From contig JAJHTX010000002.1 of the NCBI GenBank assembly GCA_032164295.1, positions 62,001 through 126,000 on the forward strand: a stretch of DNA of 64,000 nucleotides, written 5' to 3'. This DNA comes from Inonotus obliquus (Eukaryota; Basidiomycota; Agaricomycetes; Hymenochaetales; Hymenochaetaceae). The translations under genes were made by a program, and so were the position numbers. The notes beneath the pieces are model-generated. The model was given only the letters and a program-made list of their open reading frames with translations. It was not told the origin of the DNA and searched no databases. This document shows, one piece after another, positions 47,701 to 62,671 of the stretch. Numbering within the stretch: position 1 is the stretch's first letter; each line of letters starts with the position of its first letter.

Positions 47701-49234
47701 AGAGATAAGGGAAACGAGAGTAAGAACAATCATGAGTCCTGAATGTGACAGAGGAAAAGGAAGAGGTAAGGGTGCTAGCCTCAATAAGGACTAGTGCAAT
47801 AGAAGGAGGATGTCAGCGACGCACTTAGGTCAGCTCACAATAGAGGGCCAGGCTACACTAACTTGATCAGAGAGAGTAGAGGGGAGAGAGGAGAGTGAGC
47901 TTGAACGACACTAGCCGGTGTATTGACAAGGTCAAAACTGGGGAATACAGGTGAACACACCTCCTACTTATACCCTGAGAGCGCGTGAACTATCTACTAT
48001 CTATATACAAGTTGTGGAATGAGAGAGAACATCATAGAAGGTCCCCGGAATCTTCCGGAACGGACTAAGGTCAGATGATAGAAAGGAATTAGTAATGGAG
48101 GGTTATTAGTAATAGGGTCGTAGTAAGCATGATTAGTAAAGGATATGATGATGTAAGTAAAGAGGGAGATGAAAGAAAAAGAAATAAAAGTGTTCATAAC
48201 AGAGGATAAAGAGTGAGGGGGAATGCAGAAAGGTAAGACCGACATTAGACTGAGATCAGTATCGGAATGAGAGTAGGACGGAGTCAGGGATTCAGGGTTA
48301 CAATCGTAATAGAAAGTGTCAATCATGCAGATCACCAAAAAGAGTTGATTGGTGAAAGGTAGTTCATGACAGAAAGAGGTGCATATAATAATGTTAGATG
48401 GAGTAAAAGCTTGGTTGGGTAGGCTTCAAAGCTTCAATAGTAATATACCAATGGTATGTATAGCAATTAATGCTAATGATATGTATGTTTTTGGCAATGC
48501 TAAATAAATTTCTGCACTATATGCACCTTATTGTTCTAATGGTGATGAAAACCTGCAGGAAATATGACCAAAATTACTGATTCTCAATCAGCTGTGCTGG
48601 ATATTCAGTTCAAGCAATAGCCATGAAGTGTTTCAGTAGGTTTTTATGAGAAAAACAGCATGATATCCTCAGCAGCAGACAGAGTCAGTACGAAGGGTAC
48701 GCGGTAAAACAAGATCGTCGTTATGATACATATAAAGTAATTATTTGAACTCCGGACAAAAAAATCATGGGACACTTTTTTGACGCGGATTGCCACTCCC
48801 CAGTCCCATTCTCCTCTCTCTCCTCTCTTCGTTGCACCAATCCCCATCGTTCCCGGTGCCTTACATGGAGGTAAACTGGGCTGGGATAATGTGAATCTCT
48901 TTTACTTCCCGTCCGGCTGGATCATGCTTCAGTACTGCAGTCTCAATTCTTTCTTTTCTGGTATTAGGGACTCTTGTCTGGTGTCTACCTCGTTTTTCTT
49001 TAGTCCCACTTTAGTCTAGGTCTAGCTGGATCATATGATCATTGTCCAACTCATATATTGTAGTTTTCTTCTCACAAGAAGACACAAAATACCCGCTACC
49101 AAATACGGTTTTAGCTAGGCGATTTGACTCGAGTCATTAAACGGTCGGTCCCGGTCCCGCCCTGGTTGATGACCATCAAGCAGATACACCAGGGCACTCT
49201 CAGCTTCTTGCATCCTCCCTCTACATCTCCCACT
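44734..49234. other. 4.5-kb AT-rich, gene-poor region
   Basis: From 44.8 to 46.4 kb the DNA is very AT-rich with A/T runs and no coding signal apart from an inverted repeat (listed separately). From 46.5 to 48.4 kb composition changes to purine-rich sequence. A 42-codon frame at 47011-47139 (starting MDNTTKFRQLMAEDTRK) could be the start of an eroded retroelement gag-like gene, but no protease, reverse transcriptase or integrase motif was seen. The T-loop-like GGGTTCGAGTC at 47307 does not fold into a tRNA. Confidence 0.4.
44868..45200. repeat. Inverted repeat pair with about 90-bp arms
   Basis: The arm at about 44868-44963 (containing GCATTAGTAATGGCACTCTC and ending ACTTCGGACTTTG) is an imperfect reverse complement of about 45107-45200 (starting CAAAGTCCAAAATATCATA and containing GAGAGTGCCATTACTAATAC). 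The spacer is about 140 bp. It looks like an older foldback or MITE unrelated to the GGCGGGCAAA family. Confidence 0.65.
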
Positions 49235-52033
49235 ATGAGCGCAATCTTTCAAGACGTATCCAACAAGGAATTTGACTATGTCATTATCGGTATGTGCCCA
49301 CTAACCTCCAATTCGTACATCTCCCATCATGCAGTTGTTAACCAGGAGGGGGCGTACGTGCACTTCGTCATTCACCACTTCATTGTTAGGTAGGCTAACT
49401 CTCTGAAGACCGCTGGGCTCGCACTAGCGGCTCGACTCACGGAGGATCCAAATGTTACCGTCGCTGTGCTCGAGGCTGGCCAAGAGCGCCTTGAGGATCC
49501 GTTGATCAGTTTGTTCACGTTCATCCTTTCTCGAGGTCTGGAGTGAGGTTTCCTGATTTTCTTCTCTGCATCTCCGAAAGATGTTCCTGGGAAATACGGA
49601 AAATACTTCGGGAATCCGCTATATGCATACGACATCCCTACAGTCCCTCAAACCCATTCAAATCGTACCTCCTGTATCTTTTCGCGTGGCAGTGTTCTCG
49701 GAGGTAGCTCCGCTATCAACTTCTATGTGAGTTTGTCTGGTGGTCCTCTCTAACTTTGCAAAGTCCGACACAGATCTAGGTATGGACGAAACCTCCTGCG
49801 TCAGATGTAGATGCCTGGGAGAAATTGGGTAATCCCGGATGGAACTGGGCTCGCTTCAACGAGTACTCGAAGAAGAGCGAAGGGTCGGATTTCTCCTTCA
49901 TAGTCAGATCAAGGTGGAAAAAACTCTGATGCTCAAATGATTAGGTTCTTGCCTCCTGATGAAGCAACCGCGGAGAAGTACGGGCAGACATATAATATTG
50001 CTGCCCATGGAACGTCTGGCCCGTTGCAGACTTCCTTCATCAAGTTTGTCACGGGGCCCGAACTTCCGTTCCAACAGGTGATTGGATCTGCCTTTTCTAG
50101 AGCGATCAGATCCTAAACACTGCTTTCATAGTCTCTGCTCAATGCCGGAATTTCTAGGGCAAGGGACTCCGTGGGTCTATATCTATGAACTAACACTGAC
50201 GGTTCTCATGAATTGAATTTACCCTTCACTATTTAAGCATAACGGGGATGTATGTGCGATCCTTGTTCTCTCTAGACCATGGTAAATTGATTTTTTTACT
50301 AGCCAATTGGGACGTTCGCAGCTCCATGCACTATTTATCGCGATGCACAAACCCGAAGCTATGCTGCGACGGTGAGCGTGGTGGGCATGGAATCAGGTTG
50401 GATTCTGATCAAATCAATCCATACAGGCATACTATCAACCGTACGCTCACAGGACTAATCTTCGTGTACTATGCAGCGCTCTGGTTTGTCGCATAATTAC
50501 TGGCCAGGGGGAGCGATCTGGCGGAAACTTGTTAAAAGCGACTGCTGTTGAATTCGAGTATGAAGGCAACAAGCACAATGTCCTCGTTGGCAAAGAGGTC
50601 ATTTTATGTGCAGGGTAACTATGCCAGATAGATAAGAACGAAATGGACGACTAACGAAGTGAATTCAAGCGCTCTGAAATCACCTCAAGTTCTGGAACTC
50701 TCCGGGATTGGTAGACGTGAGGTGCTCGAGCCACTTGGAATCAAGATAACACTCGATCTTCCCGGCGTCGGTATCAACATGCAGGAGCACATGTTAGCCG
50801 GTACAGTGTACGGTGCGTATTCTCGTTATGTCATCTTGGTGAACTAGCGTGATCAGCATTTTCGCTCTGAATAAATCTTATAGAACTGGATCCGGGATAC
50901 AACTTCAAGACACTTGACTCTCTAAGTGACGATCACCACAACAAAAACCAAGAAGACACTTTCGCCATTGGCGTCACCGGCTTAAGCTTTTTGCCACTTG
51001 CGTCCATTGCTCCTCCTGAAGTAGCCAAGGGCATCATTGACCGCCAGCAGCGAGTCATTGATACTAAGAAGGAGTATGGTTCATTGCCTGTCGGATTTGA
51101 GGAGCAATTCAAGCTTCTCCTGGAAGAGTATCGACATGGCCTCGGGGGAGAGTGCGAAATCGTCTGCTTCCCTGGTTGGTTTGGGAAAGGAGGTATGCAT
51201 TATTTTATTATTATTTCTGAGACGTCACTGCTGACCTTCTACCGTCATTCGGAAAGCTCCTGAGCCAGGGAAAAGCTATGTCTCGATCGTGGCAGGCTTC
51301 TATCGACCGTTGAGTCGCGGAGTGATAGTGAGTACTCGTTTAACTTGTTGATCCTTTATTCAAGAATGATCGATTAGCATATCAATTCTCAAGACCCGCA
51401 TGATCACCCAATGATAGATCCCCGCTACTTCGAGCAGCCCTTAGGTCTGTATCTGAACTCTGTAAAACCCTGCCTTTGGTTTATTTACAGTCTCCACTCC
51501 CAAATTTAGATCTAGAGGCGATGAGAGAGATCGTCAAGTTTATGCGCCGGGTGACTCAACAGGAGCCCTTCAAAGGCATCGCCGGTAAGGAGGACACGAG
51601 GATAACACACCCACAATACTTATAAACGTACTATTAGTACGAGAGATTGCTCCTGGTGCCTCTGTATCCGAGGACGCGCAGTTAGAAGAATACATTAAGG
51701 ATAACGTTTCGACGACCTTTCGTACGTCCATCATTCTATTTCAATGACCAGATATTTCTCACCCTTTCTCGAAGATACAACGAGTACATTGAGCATGCTG
51801 CCTCGAGAGTTTGATGGAGTAGTCGACCCAAAGCTACGAGTATACGGTACAGAAAATATCCGTGTCGCGGATTTGAGCATTGTGCCTCTACAGATCTCAT
51901 GTCATACTCAAAGTGAGTTTTCGAGAGCTGTAAGATGATGGTGAGAGTGTTGATGATATGTCCTCTAGGTGTTGCGTATGCGATTGGCGAGATAGCCGCA
52001 GACATTATACTTAGGCGACTTGCAGACGAGTAA
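49235..52033 (+). pseudogene. GMC oxidoreductase, tandem copy 1, with a one-base frameshift
   Basis: Eighteen exons can be laid out with the same sites as the intact copy 2. The FAD-binding motif GGGTAGLALAAR is completed by an 8-nt exon (49346-49353), a 12-nt exon lies at 50238-50249, and the GMC signatures RGSVLGGSSAINFY and ALKSPQVLELSGIG are present. The exon at 51511-51584 is 74 nt where phases demand 75. Copy 2 reads GTCAAGTTTATCC where this copy reads GTCAAGTTATGC, so one T is missing near 51540 and translation would stop a few codons later. The active-site His codon, split C|AT across the next junction, lies downstream of the lesion. Members are flavoenzymes that oxidise alcohols or sugars, often making H2O2. 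There is no signal peptide. If the missing base is a sequencing error the gene would encode about 600 residues. Confidence 0.8.
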
Positions 52034-52504
52034 TGAGAATATGAAAGTTGTATAACGTAGAGTAGAGGTCCTAAAGCAGAGAAAGTTCAAAGTGCCTTTT
52101 TCATGTAAAATTTATTCTTGCAGGCGTGGGAATACACTACCATCTGTGCAGTAGACATTGTATCATTGAAGAGCTCACCTTCACAACCGGCAATTTGCGT
52201 ACACACGGGAGACCACAACCAATCTTCATCTTCATTTGGTTCGCTTATTCGAATTCTCCGAACCCATTGATTATTCCTCGGGCTCAACACGCGGGTAGTT
52301 TCCGTCCAGCTGTCTAGAGTGCCCTGCGTATTGGACCTGAACCCAATCATCAAAATTACTGGTGCTGTACACGAGGCGTACAAGATCAAGAGAAGACAAA
52401 GTTGGATCTGATCCCGCGAGTTGCTTCCAAGACCTATAAGGATCATCAGACTAATGCGCTACATCGTTCTCACATCCTAACTTCTCCTAGTTCCTCACAG
52501 TGTA
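52034..52504. other. Spacer between the tandem oxidoreductase genes
   Basis: Holds the 3' end of copy 1 and the promoter of copy 2. A 119-codon minus frame at 52087-52446 has no motif and is not called. Confidence 0.45.
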
Positions 52505-55338
52505 ATGAGCGCGACTTTGCAAGACGTATCTAACAAGACATTTGACTTTGTCATTATCGGTACGTGCCCATAACGAACACCTAATTAGTATATTACTCAA
52601 TATATAGCTGTTAACTAGGAGGTGGTGTACGTGCTTCCCGTCATATCATTTCAATCGTAGGCTGACTCTACGAAGACCGCTGGCCTCACACTAGCGGCTC
52701 GCCTCACGGAGGATCCGAATGTCAGCGTCGCTGTGCTTGAGGCTGGCCAAGAGCGCCTCGAGGATTCATTGATCAGTTCGTTCCTCCTTTACTGAGTCCT
52801 GGCGCACTTATTTCTGACTTTCTCGCCGAACCCTCTGAAAGATATCCCAGGGCAATACGGAATACACTTCGGAAATGCACTGTATGCATATAACTTTGCC
52901 ACAACCCCTCAGGTCCATTCGAATGGTGTCTCCTGTATCTGGCCACGCGGGAAGGTCCTCGGTGGCAGCTCTGCGATCAACTTCTATGTGCGCTGATCGA
53001 AAGATTCTCCCCAAACGTCTTTATACTCAATGAGTCAATTAGGTTTGGACGAAGCCTCCGGCAACTGATGTAGATGCCTGGGAGAAGTTAGGAAATCCCG
53101 GATGGAACTGGGCTCGTTTCAACGAGTACTCCAAGAAGGGCGAAGGGTTGAGTTGCTCCTTCATAGTCGGATCACAGCGTGGATATATTGATGTTCATAT
53201 GTTCAGATTCCTGCCTCCGGATAAAGCACTTGCGGAGACGTATGGACAGAAATACAATGCTGCTGCGCATGGATCGTCCGGCCCTCTGAAGACATCCTTC
53301 ACTAAGTTTGTCACTGAGCCCGAGCTTCCATTTCAACAGGTAATTACTCATATATTCGAGCGGCCGAAGCTTTGACCGTAATTGTAGTCATTGTTCAATG
53401 CTGGGATATCTTTGGCCAAGGATTCTGTGAGTTATATCTTACTATTTACAGCATTGATTATGATTGGACTCGTGCTCATCCTTCAATCTTTAAGCATAAC
53501 GGGGACGTATGTGCGATCCCCGCTGTTTGTCTTCATGGGAAACTGATCGTCCAGCAGCCGGTTGGGGCGTTCGTGGCTCCATGCACGCTCAATCCCGATA
53601 CACAATCAAGAAGCTACGCTGCAACGGTGAGCAAGGCGGGCATGGAATAAAGTCGGATTTTGATCGAGTTGATCCATTCAGGCATACTATCAACCAAATA
53701 CTCATAGGACTAACCTTCGCGTACTTTGCGGAGCCCTCGTTTGTCGTATAATTGCTGACCAGGAGGAACGATCTGGCGGAAAGTTGTTGAAGGCTACTGC
53801 TGTTGAATTCGAGCATGAAGGAAACAAGCACAATGTCCTCGTTGACAAAGAAGTCATTTTATGTGCAGGGTAGCTATGTCAGACAGATTAGAACGAAGTG
53901 GACGACTAACGAAATGAATTCAAGCGCTCTGAAATCACCTCAAGTTCTGGAACTCTCCGGGATCGGTAGACGTGAGGTGCTCGAGCCACTTGGAATCAAG
54001 ATAACACTCGATCTTCCTGGCGTCGGTATCAACATGCAGGAGCACACGTACGCAGCTGTCATATACGGTAAGCAGCACGATACTATAATGAAGATTCCAG
54101 CGTTAGCCCTTTTCGTCTTGTATTGACCCCGTAGAACTGGATTCCAAGCACAACTTCGAGTCACTTGACTCCCTTCAGGATGAAGACTACTTGAAGAAGC
54201 AACAAGAGCTATAGTAGGTTCCGACCATTGTGTTCTTGTATTGCGCCGCTCATGCGTCTACCAGCAAAATTCAGAAAGGTATTTTTACATCAGGAGTCAC
54301 TGGCTTAAGCTTTTTGCCGCTTTCCTCCGTTGCACCTGCTGAAGTAGTCAAGGAGATTATTGACCGCCAGCAGCGAGTCATCGATGTCAAGAAAAAGAAT
54401 GGCTCACTGCCCGTCGGGATTGAGGAACAATATAAAATACTCCTGGACGCTTATGCGAACGGTATCGGGTGTGAATGCGAAACTATATGCTTCCCTGGTT
54501 GGTTTGGAAAAGGATGTACGCACCGTTTTATATCTTCCGATAAACCAATACTAATCTTTTGCTGCCATTCGAAGCCCCCGAGCCGGGGAAGAATTATATC
54601 TCAATTATAACGAGCTTCAATCGACCATTCAGTCGTGGAGTAATTGTGAGAGCTCGTTTGTCCCTCCTGGTAACATGTCTAAGATTGGCCAATTAGCACG
54701 CCAAGTCTCAAGACCCGCATGATGAACCGATAATAGATCCTTGCTATTTCGAGCACCCCCTAGGTCTGTATCCTAACTCTGTACCTTACATTCCACTTAC
54801 CATTACCATTCCAAAATGTAGATCTAGAGGCGATGAGAGAGTCCGTCAAGTTTATCCGTCGAGTCACTCAGCTGAAGCCCTTCAAGGACATCATCGGTAA
54901 GGTATATTTTGGGACAATACGACCGCGAAGCTGATAATGAACTATCAGTACGAGAGGTCTCTCCTGGTGCCTCTGTGTCTGAAGATGCGAAGATAGAAGA
55001 ATACATAAAGGATAACGTCGGGACAACCTTTCGTAGGTGTGGCATTCTACTCCATTAATCGGAGATGTCTGATCTTTTCTCGAGACACGACGAGTACCTT
55101 GAGTATGCTTCCGCGGGAACTTGACGGCGCGGTCGACCCAAAGCTAAGGGTGTATGGTACAGAAAATATCCGTGTCGCTGATCTGAGTATTGTGCCTCTG
55201 CAAGTCGCAAGTCATACTCAAAGTGAGTTCTCGATAGCTGAAAGAAAGCGGCGAGAGTTACTGATCTATATTTTAGGTGTCGCGTATGCAATTGGCGAGA
55301 TAGCCGCGGATGTTATCCTTGGGCGACTTCTAAACTAA
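52505..55338 (+). CDS. GMC (AA3-type) FAD oxidoreductase, tandem copy 2, intact
   Basis: Nineteen exons close exactly to 607 residues. They include an 8-nt exon (52619-52626) that completes the dinucleotide-binding GGGTAGLTLAAR, a 12-nt exon (53495-53506, HNGD) and a 39-nt exon (53388-53426). Signature 1 is PRGKVLGGSSAINFY and signature 2 is ALKSPQVLELSGIG. FAD-domain blocks include AVLEAGQERLED and VDPKLRVYGTENIRVADLSI. The substrate-domain segment CFPGWFGKG and the active-site His region (split codon C|AC, then TTSTLSMLPRE) are present. The family oxidises aryl alcohols, sugars or related substrates with O2 or quinones; the substrate here is unknown. The N terminus MSATLQDVSNKTF has no secretion signal, so it is probably intracellular. 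TAG triplets at 54211 and 54214 lie at or inside the splice junction of intron 54214-54264, not in the coding frame. Confidence 0.9.
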
Positions 55339-56033
55339 TCAAACATCATTGATTACGATATGACCTTCTTGATGACGTAATCGTAACTTTGACAGCGTGC
55401 GAATACCCGATTTGGATTTTCTTCCTCAACTCTCTGCACTGCATCTATCTTGCCTTGCCTTAACCCTCGTGAGCATGAAAACGAATACTGGTTCTACTTG
55501 TCCATGCAAAAGCTCTTTATCTAAGCCCTCATTTTCAAAGCCGCGCGATCAAAAGAAAAGCGACGCTATGGCTTCGTGCTCAACCTAGCAGGAGTCATTA
55601 GAACATAACGTGCTGGTTCCTGCGTGGTATTGCAACAATATCTCAGTTCAACCTGGCCCCGATATTCCAGAATCCAGGTAGTATTTTCACACAGAACCGC
55701 ATGGCCACTGTCATGCCCGACGCTTCCCCCTGCATTCTCTTCAGCCGAATTTTAATGCTAAGCCTTGATATGTCTCCGTCGATAACTGCCGTCTTGTTGA
55801 GCACATGCATTGATGGCGCTATGCTCTTCTTACCAAGGAAGAACTCCGCAGTATCCATTATCTACACGGAACCGATGCTGCGATGCACATGCTGCAGTGA
55901 CACGTTCAATCTGTTCGAGGACGTGTCTACCGGGATCTCTTCTTCAATAGTTCTCCCCTAGTACTCGTCAGCAGATCGTCTGCCTCCCCGTCAAATAAAA
56001 GGCTCTGTTTCAAGGTCTAACACCGTCAGCAAG
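55339..56033. other. Intergenic, no gene confirmed
   Basis: About 700 bp upstream of the GH25 gene. Overlapping frames of 60-86 codons at 55643-55961 on both strands have no motif. The last 60 bp form the lysozyme 5' leader. Confidence 0.45.
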
Positions 56034-57068
56034 ATGCATCTGCCCTTCTTGACCTTGGTCGCTCTTATAGTATCTGCTGCTGCCTCTCCAACACTGGAGA
56101 AGCGCGCTCAGCTGAAAGGTATTGACGTCTCTGGCCATACTACTGGCGTCAACTTCCAGACCGTCAAATCCAATGGTGCCAAGTTCGTCTATATCAAAGC
56201 AACGGAGGGCACGAGTACGCACAAGTCCCTTCTATCCACACGACTATGACGCTCAATCAAGCGATTAGCTTTCAAGAGCGACTTGTTTAACTCGCAGTAT
56301 ACAGGCGCGACAAATGCAGGCCTGATACGTGGTTCATACCATTTCGCCCACCCTGATGTTTCTAGCGGAGCTACCCAGGCAAATTACTTCGCCTCCAACG
56401 GCGGTAAGACGGAGTTTTTCTTCATGACACTTGTGAGATTCCTTGCTAAAGTGAGCATGCACAGGCGGATGGTCTGCGGATGGTATCACCCTCCCTGGAG
56501 CCCTCGATCTAGAAAGTACGTCGCCATTAACAACGATTATTCATAGTCTGGACCCTCTTTTCAGGTAATCCGAATGGCGCTACGTGCTACGGATTGTCAC
56601 AGGCACAAATGGTATCTTGGATCACGGACTTTTCGAACACGTATCATTCTCGCACTGGACGGTATGTATGAGCCACCTACAATATATGTAACCCTGACTG
56701 ATTGATGGTCAGGTATCCTGGTATGACAAAGTTCCATTTAACATGAGTACAACCCGACTAAAGTGAATGCACTACAGTAATTTACACCACGACCAGCTGG
56801 TGGACTACGTGTACTGGGAATAGCGCGGCATTCGGTACGAACAACCCACTCTGGATCGCACGTTGGTCTTCCTCTGTCGGCACCTTGCCTGCTGGGTTCC
56901 CGTGAGTACCAACTGTATCTTCGCTCATTATAAGCGAAGTTTGACTTATGATGCCTTAGATTCTATACATTCTGGCAGAATGCAGACAGCGCGTCTCCCA
57001 ACCCTGGTGACTCTGATATTTTCAATGGCGACGACTCTCAGTTGGCTAGGTTTGCGAAGGGCTCCTGA
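56034..57068 (+). CDS. Secreted GH25 lysozyme (N,O-diacetylmuramidase, Chalaropsis type)
   Basis: Seven exons, 56034-56214, 56269-56403, 56465-56515, 56565-56661, 56713-56720 (8 nt), 56778-56901 and 56960-57068, close to 234 residues. A signal peptide ([20 protein letters not shown]) with a KR site precedes the fold. Landmarks are [14 protein letters not shown] (the first catalytic-face Asp), [29 protein letters not shown] (the Asp-x-Glu pair that carries the acid), VIYTTTSWW, and NNPLWIARW near the end. GH25 enzymes cleave the beta-1,4 bond between N-acetylmuramic acid and N-acetylglucosamine in bacterial peptidoglycan. In a fungus the substrate is bacterial cell wall, so a role in defence or feeding on bacteria is inferred. 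The 8-nt exon encodes part of YPVIYT. Confidence 0.93.
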
Positions 57069-57428
57069 AGCTGTTTCTTAGAGAAGTCTGTAATTGAAGG
57101 GTTGTTAAATAACTGGACTAAGCGGTCCACTTTATACCAGTATGTGTTGTCCTGTTTCCTCTTATCTAATCCTGTCGAATTATAAAGAGTTGTAAAGTAT
57201 CAACCACCGTATGATCCAATTCTTGAAGGCTGTCTGGAGTACCATTCCCTGAATATCATGTATGTGCATATCACCAGGACTCCGTTCCGACGTGCAGTGG
57301 TTTGTAACCATCGGGTCGTAATTCCCATTCGTATCTCAAATACAACAAGAGAAAGTACGGTACCATTTCCTTAAATCATAATTCATACTACACATGCATG
57401 CATATTCTGTATGTACTGAACAACTGCA
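57069..57428. other. 3' spacer between convergent genes
   Basis: About 360 bp between the lysozyme stop and the stop of the alcohol dehydrogenase gene. No coding signal. Confidence 0.5.
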
Positions 57429-59363
57429 TCAATTCCACGGATCAAACGCAACTTTACCCAAGTCTCCCTTTGCAAACTTCTTGTACGCCTCAGGTGCATC
57501 GTTGATACTCACAACGCGCTCGATGCCAGCAATACTCTTTCCTTCTTTCTTCCAGAACTTCAGATGAATGCTCCCATGAGAATGGCTATGTCCATGACTG
57601 ATTCCATGCGAGTATGAGTGTTCCTGCTCATGTTCGTGTCCATGACTAGATCCATGTCCATGCGAGTGGGAATGCGCGTGGGGTTCGGAAGGTGTACTAA
57701 AGATGTCTTGCCTTCTTCGCAAAATGTCGACAGCAAGCGGAAAGACTGTCCGGACAGGGCAACGACCTGAAACTAGAGCCACGTTCTTGTTGTAAATCTG
57801 TCTACCTGTGAAAGGCAAGGGAGGTGACTGGTGCACTCCTGCGGAGACGATCACTCCGAACGGGCGGAGAAGCGCATACGACAAGGTTAGCGCAGTGTTG
57901 TTCCCAACAACCTACGAAATGTGATAAAGGGCGCGAGATATAATTGAGTAACGAGTCGGGGATACGAGAAAGGAAAGGAAATGATGAGACAAACCTCCAT
58001 GATGGCATTACACCCTACGTTCCCCGTCGCCTCCATCACAAGGGTCTCAGCTTCGTCAGGACCGGTAACGATAAGCTCGCTGTTTCCGCGGGCCTCGGGT
58101 GGGAGGTGCTCATATACCGTCTGAAGGTTATCCCTCCGTCCCTTGTTGAGGTCAATTGCATACAGCCGAAGACGCGTCTTGAGCGATGCAAGGAAGTCAA
58201 GAAGCGCGATGGTCGCACACTATAATGAAAGATCAGCACGAGTCTAGAACATCGATGGAGGGGACGAAGACTTACAACACCAACAGGTCCGAGTCCGATA
58301 ACCGCAATAGTCAAGACCCGGTCCTCATCTCTCATACTCGGCCAAAACGGATCAATCAACCTTTCCTTCAACGTCTTCACCTCCCCACCACCACCCTCCT
58401 CCGTCTCCCGATCACCAAAAGGCAAAAGCGCATCGGCCGAAGCAAGCGGGAACCTCTCTCCTTTAATAATAGGCAACACATTCGGATGCTGGATCGTTTG
58501 CAGAGCCGTGAATACACCAGTCGGCAGTATATCTGCGAGGAGTAAAAGTGATGGATCGGATAAGTCGGATAGTAGCGAGTGGTGGTTCCGCGGATTGAGA
58601 GTCACGTCGGATTCGGATTCGGAAGAGGAGACGGACTTGATCACGAAGAGGACTCCGCCTGCGCGCGGGACGCGAACGTATTGTGCCTGTCCGCCTGGGA
58701 GAGCCTCGGAACCAAAGAGGAGCTGATGCGCGCAACGCGAGGTGAACCCGATCCGGCAGAAACTAAGCACAGTAAGACTTCAAGTCGCACAGGCAATACT
58801 AACACCCAAATGACGTACTGGCATTCACCACAAGACGCACTGAACGGGGAGACGACAAAGTCACCAAGTTTGAGCGTAGAATAAAGTGGTGGTCTATCGG
58901 TGGCGTTTGGTGAGTAGCTTGAACCTAGCGCAACGATTTCCCCGATGAACTCGTGTCCTGTAACGATTCTACTCCGTGAAGTGTGCGAACCAGGACAATC
59001 AGACGGAGATACAAAGACTCAGACCGCGAAACAGCGCACATTTCATGGATTTTCTCATGTCCTCTGTATCCATGCAAGTCGCTCCCACAAAGTCCAGCAA
59101 GCTAAACAAAGCAACAGTCCGCGTCAGAACAGACTGAGAAAGAAGTTTCATTTCCGACCTTGACTTTAACGATCGCATCATCAGGTTCCTCAATCCTATA
59201 GACACAAGTTATAAGAATTCTTTATATGCACGTCAACGAACCGGGACACATACTCTGGCGCCGGTATCTCCTCGACATGGATCGTCAAATCAGCTGGATG
59301 CAACCTCACGGCTTTATGTGTCTGCGGCAAACCATGCTGTGTGGATGACTTTGAGTGCGGCAT
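57429..59363 (-). CDS. Medium-chain Zn-dependent alcohol dehydrogenase with a His-rich insertion
   Basis: The gene starts at MPHSKSSTQHG (ATG at 59363). Its blocks appear in order through several introns: AGLCGSDLHGYRGHE and IVTGHEFIGEIV (catalytic zinc ligands Cys, His and Glu), CGECHFCRIGFTSRC (the four-Cys structural zinc lobe), and VIGLGPVGV (the nucleotide-binding Gly motif). The C-terminal Rossmann part contains LLRPFGVIVSAGVHQSPP. Just before the final domain helix comes a His-rich insert at about 57567-57690, with about 15 His in 39 residues (PHAHSHSHGHG and similar). The family's usual C terminus follows (ERVVSINDAPEAYKKFAKGD). The enzyme should oxidise an alcohol or reduce an aldehyde with NAD(P); the substrate is unknown. 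The insert is not part of the normal family fold and may bind metal. Confidence 0.85.
57567..57690 (-). other. His-rich insert within the alcohol dehydrogenase
   Basis: Encodes alternating His with Ser, Gly, Glu or Ala (HSHSHGHGSSHGHEHE, then SHGHSHSHGS). It stays in frame with conserved sequence on both sides, so it is part of the expressed protein unless it is an undetected intron. No GT/AG pair excises exactly this segment. Confidence 0.8.
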
Positions 59364-59600
59364 AGTAGGGTAAGTAACACTGAGAACGACGACGGGATAC
59401 CATCGTTTATCCTCGGGCCGTAACAAATATAATACATTCGGATGCCGATGATGAAACAATTGTGTGGTGGTGTGGGTGTGGAAAAGTTGTTGAGTCACAT
59501 GAGCTCTGAGGTAGAAAGAGGCCCCCGCTTGGCAATACAGCACAAAAAATAGATAACTCATTACACTTGTTCTATCCACTAGAACGCGGAGATTAAATAT
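59364..59600. other. Short intergenic spacer
   Basis: About 240 bp between the alcohol dehydrogenase start and the XPB stop, both on the minus strand. It probably serves as the dehydrogenase promoter. No gene. Confidence 0.5.

Positions 59601-62671
<3,071 letters not shown>

Noticed and set aside
52087..52446. 119-codon minus frame between the GMC genes
   Set aside because: No motif, no counterpart downstream of the second copy, and it lies in sequence expected to be UTR and promoter.
54211..54264. Two TAG triplets in GMC copy 2
   Set aside because: They lie at and inside the splice junction of an intron (donor GTAGGT at 54214, acceptor CCAG ending 54264) that keeps phase and joins QQELY to KIQKG.
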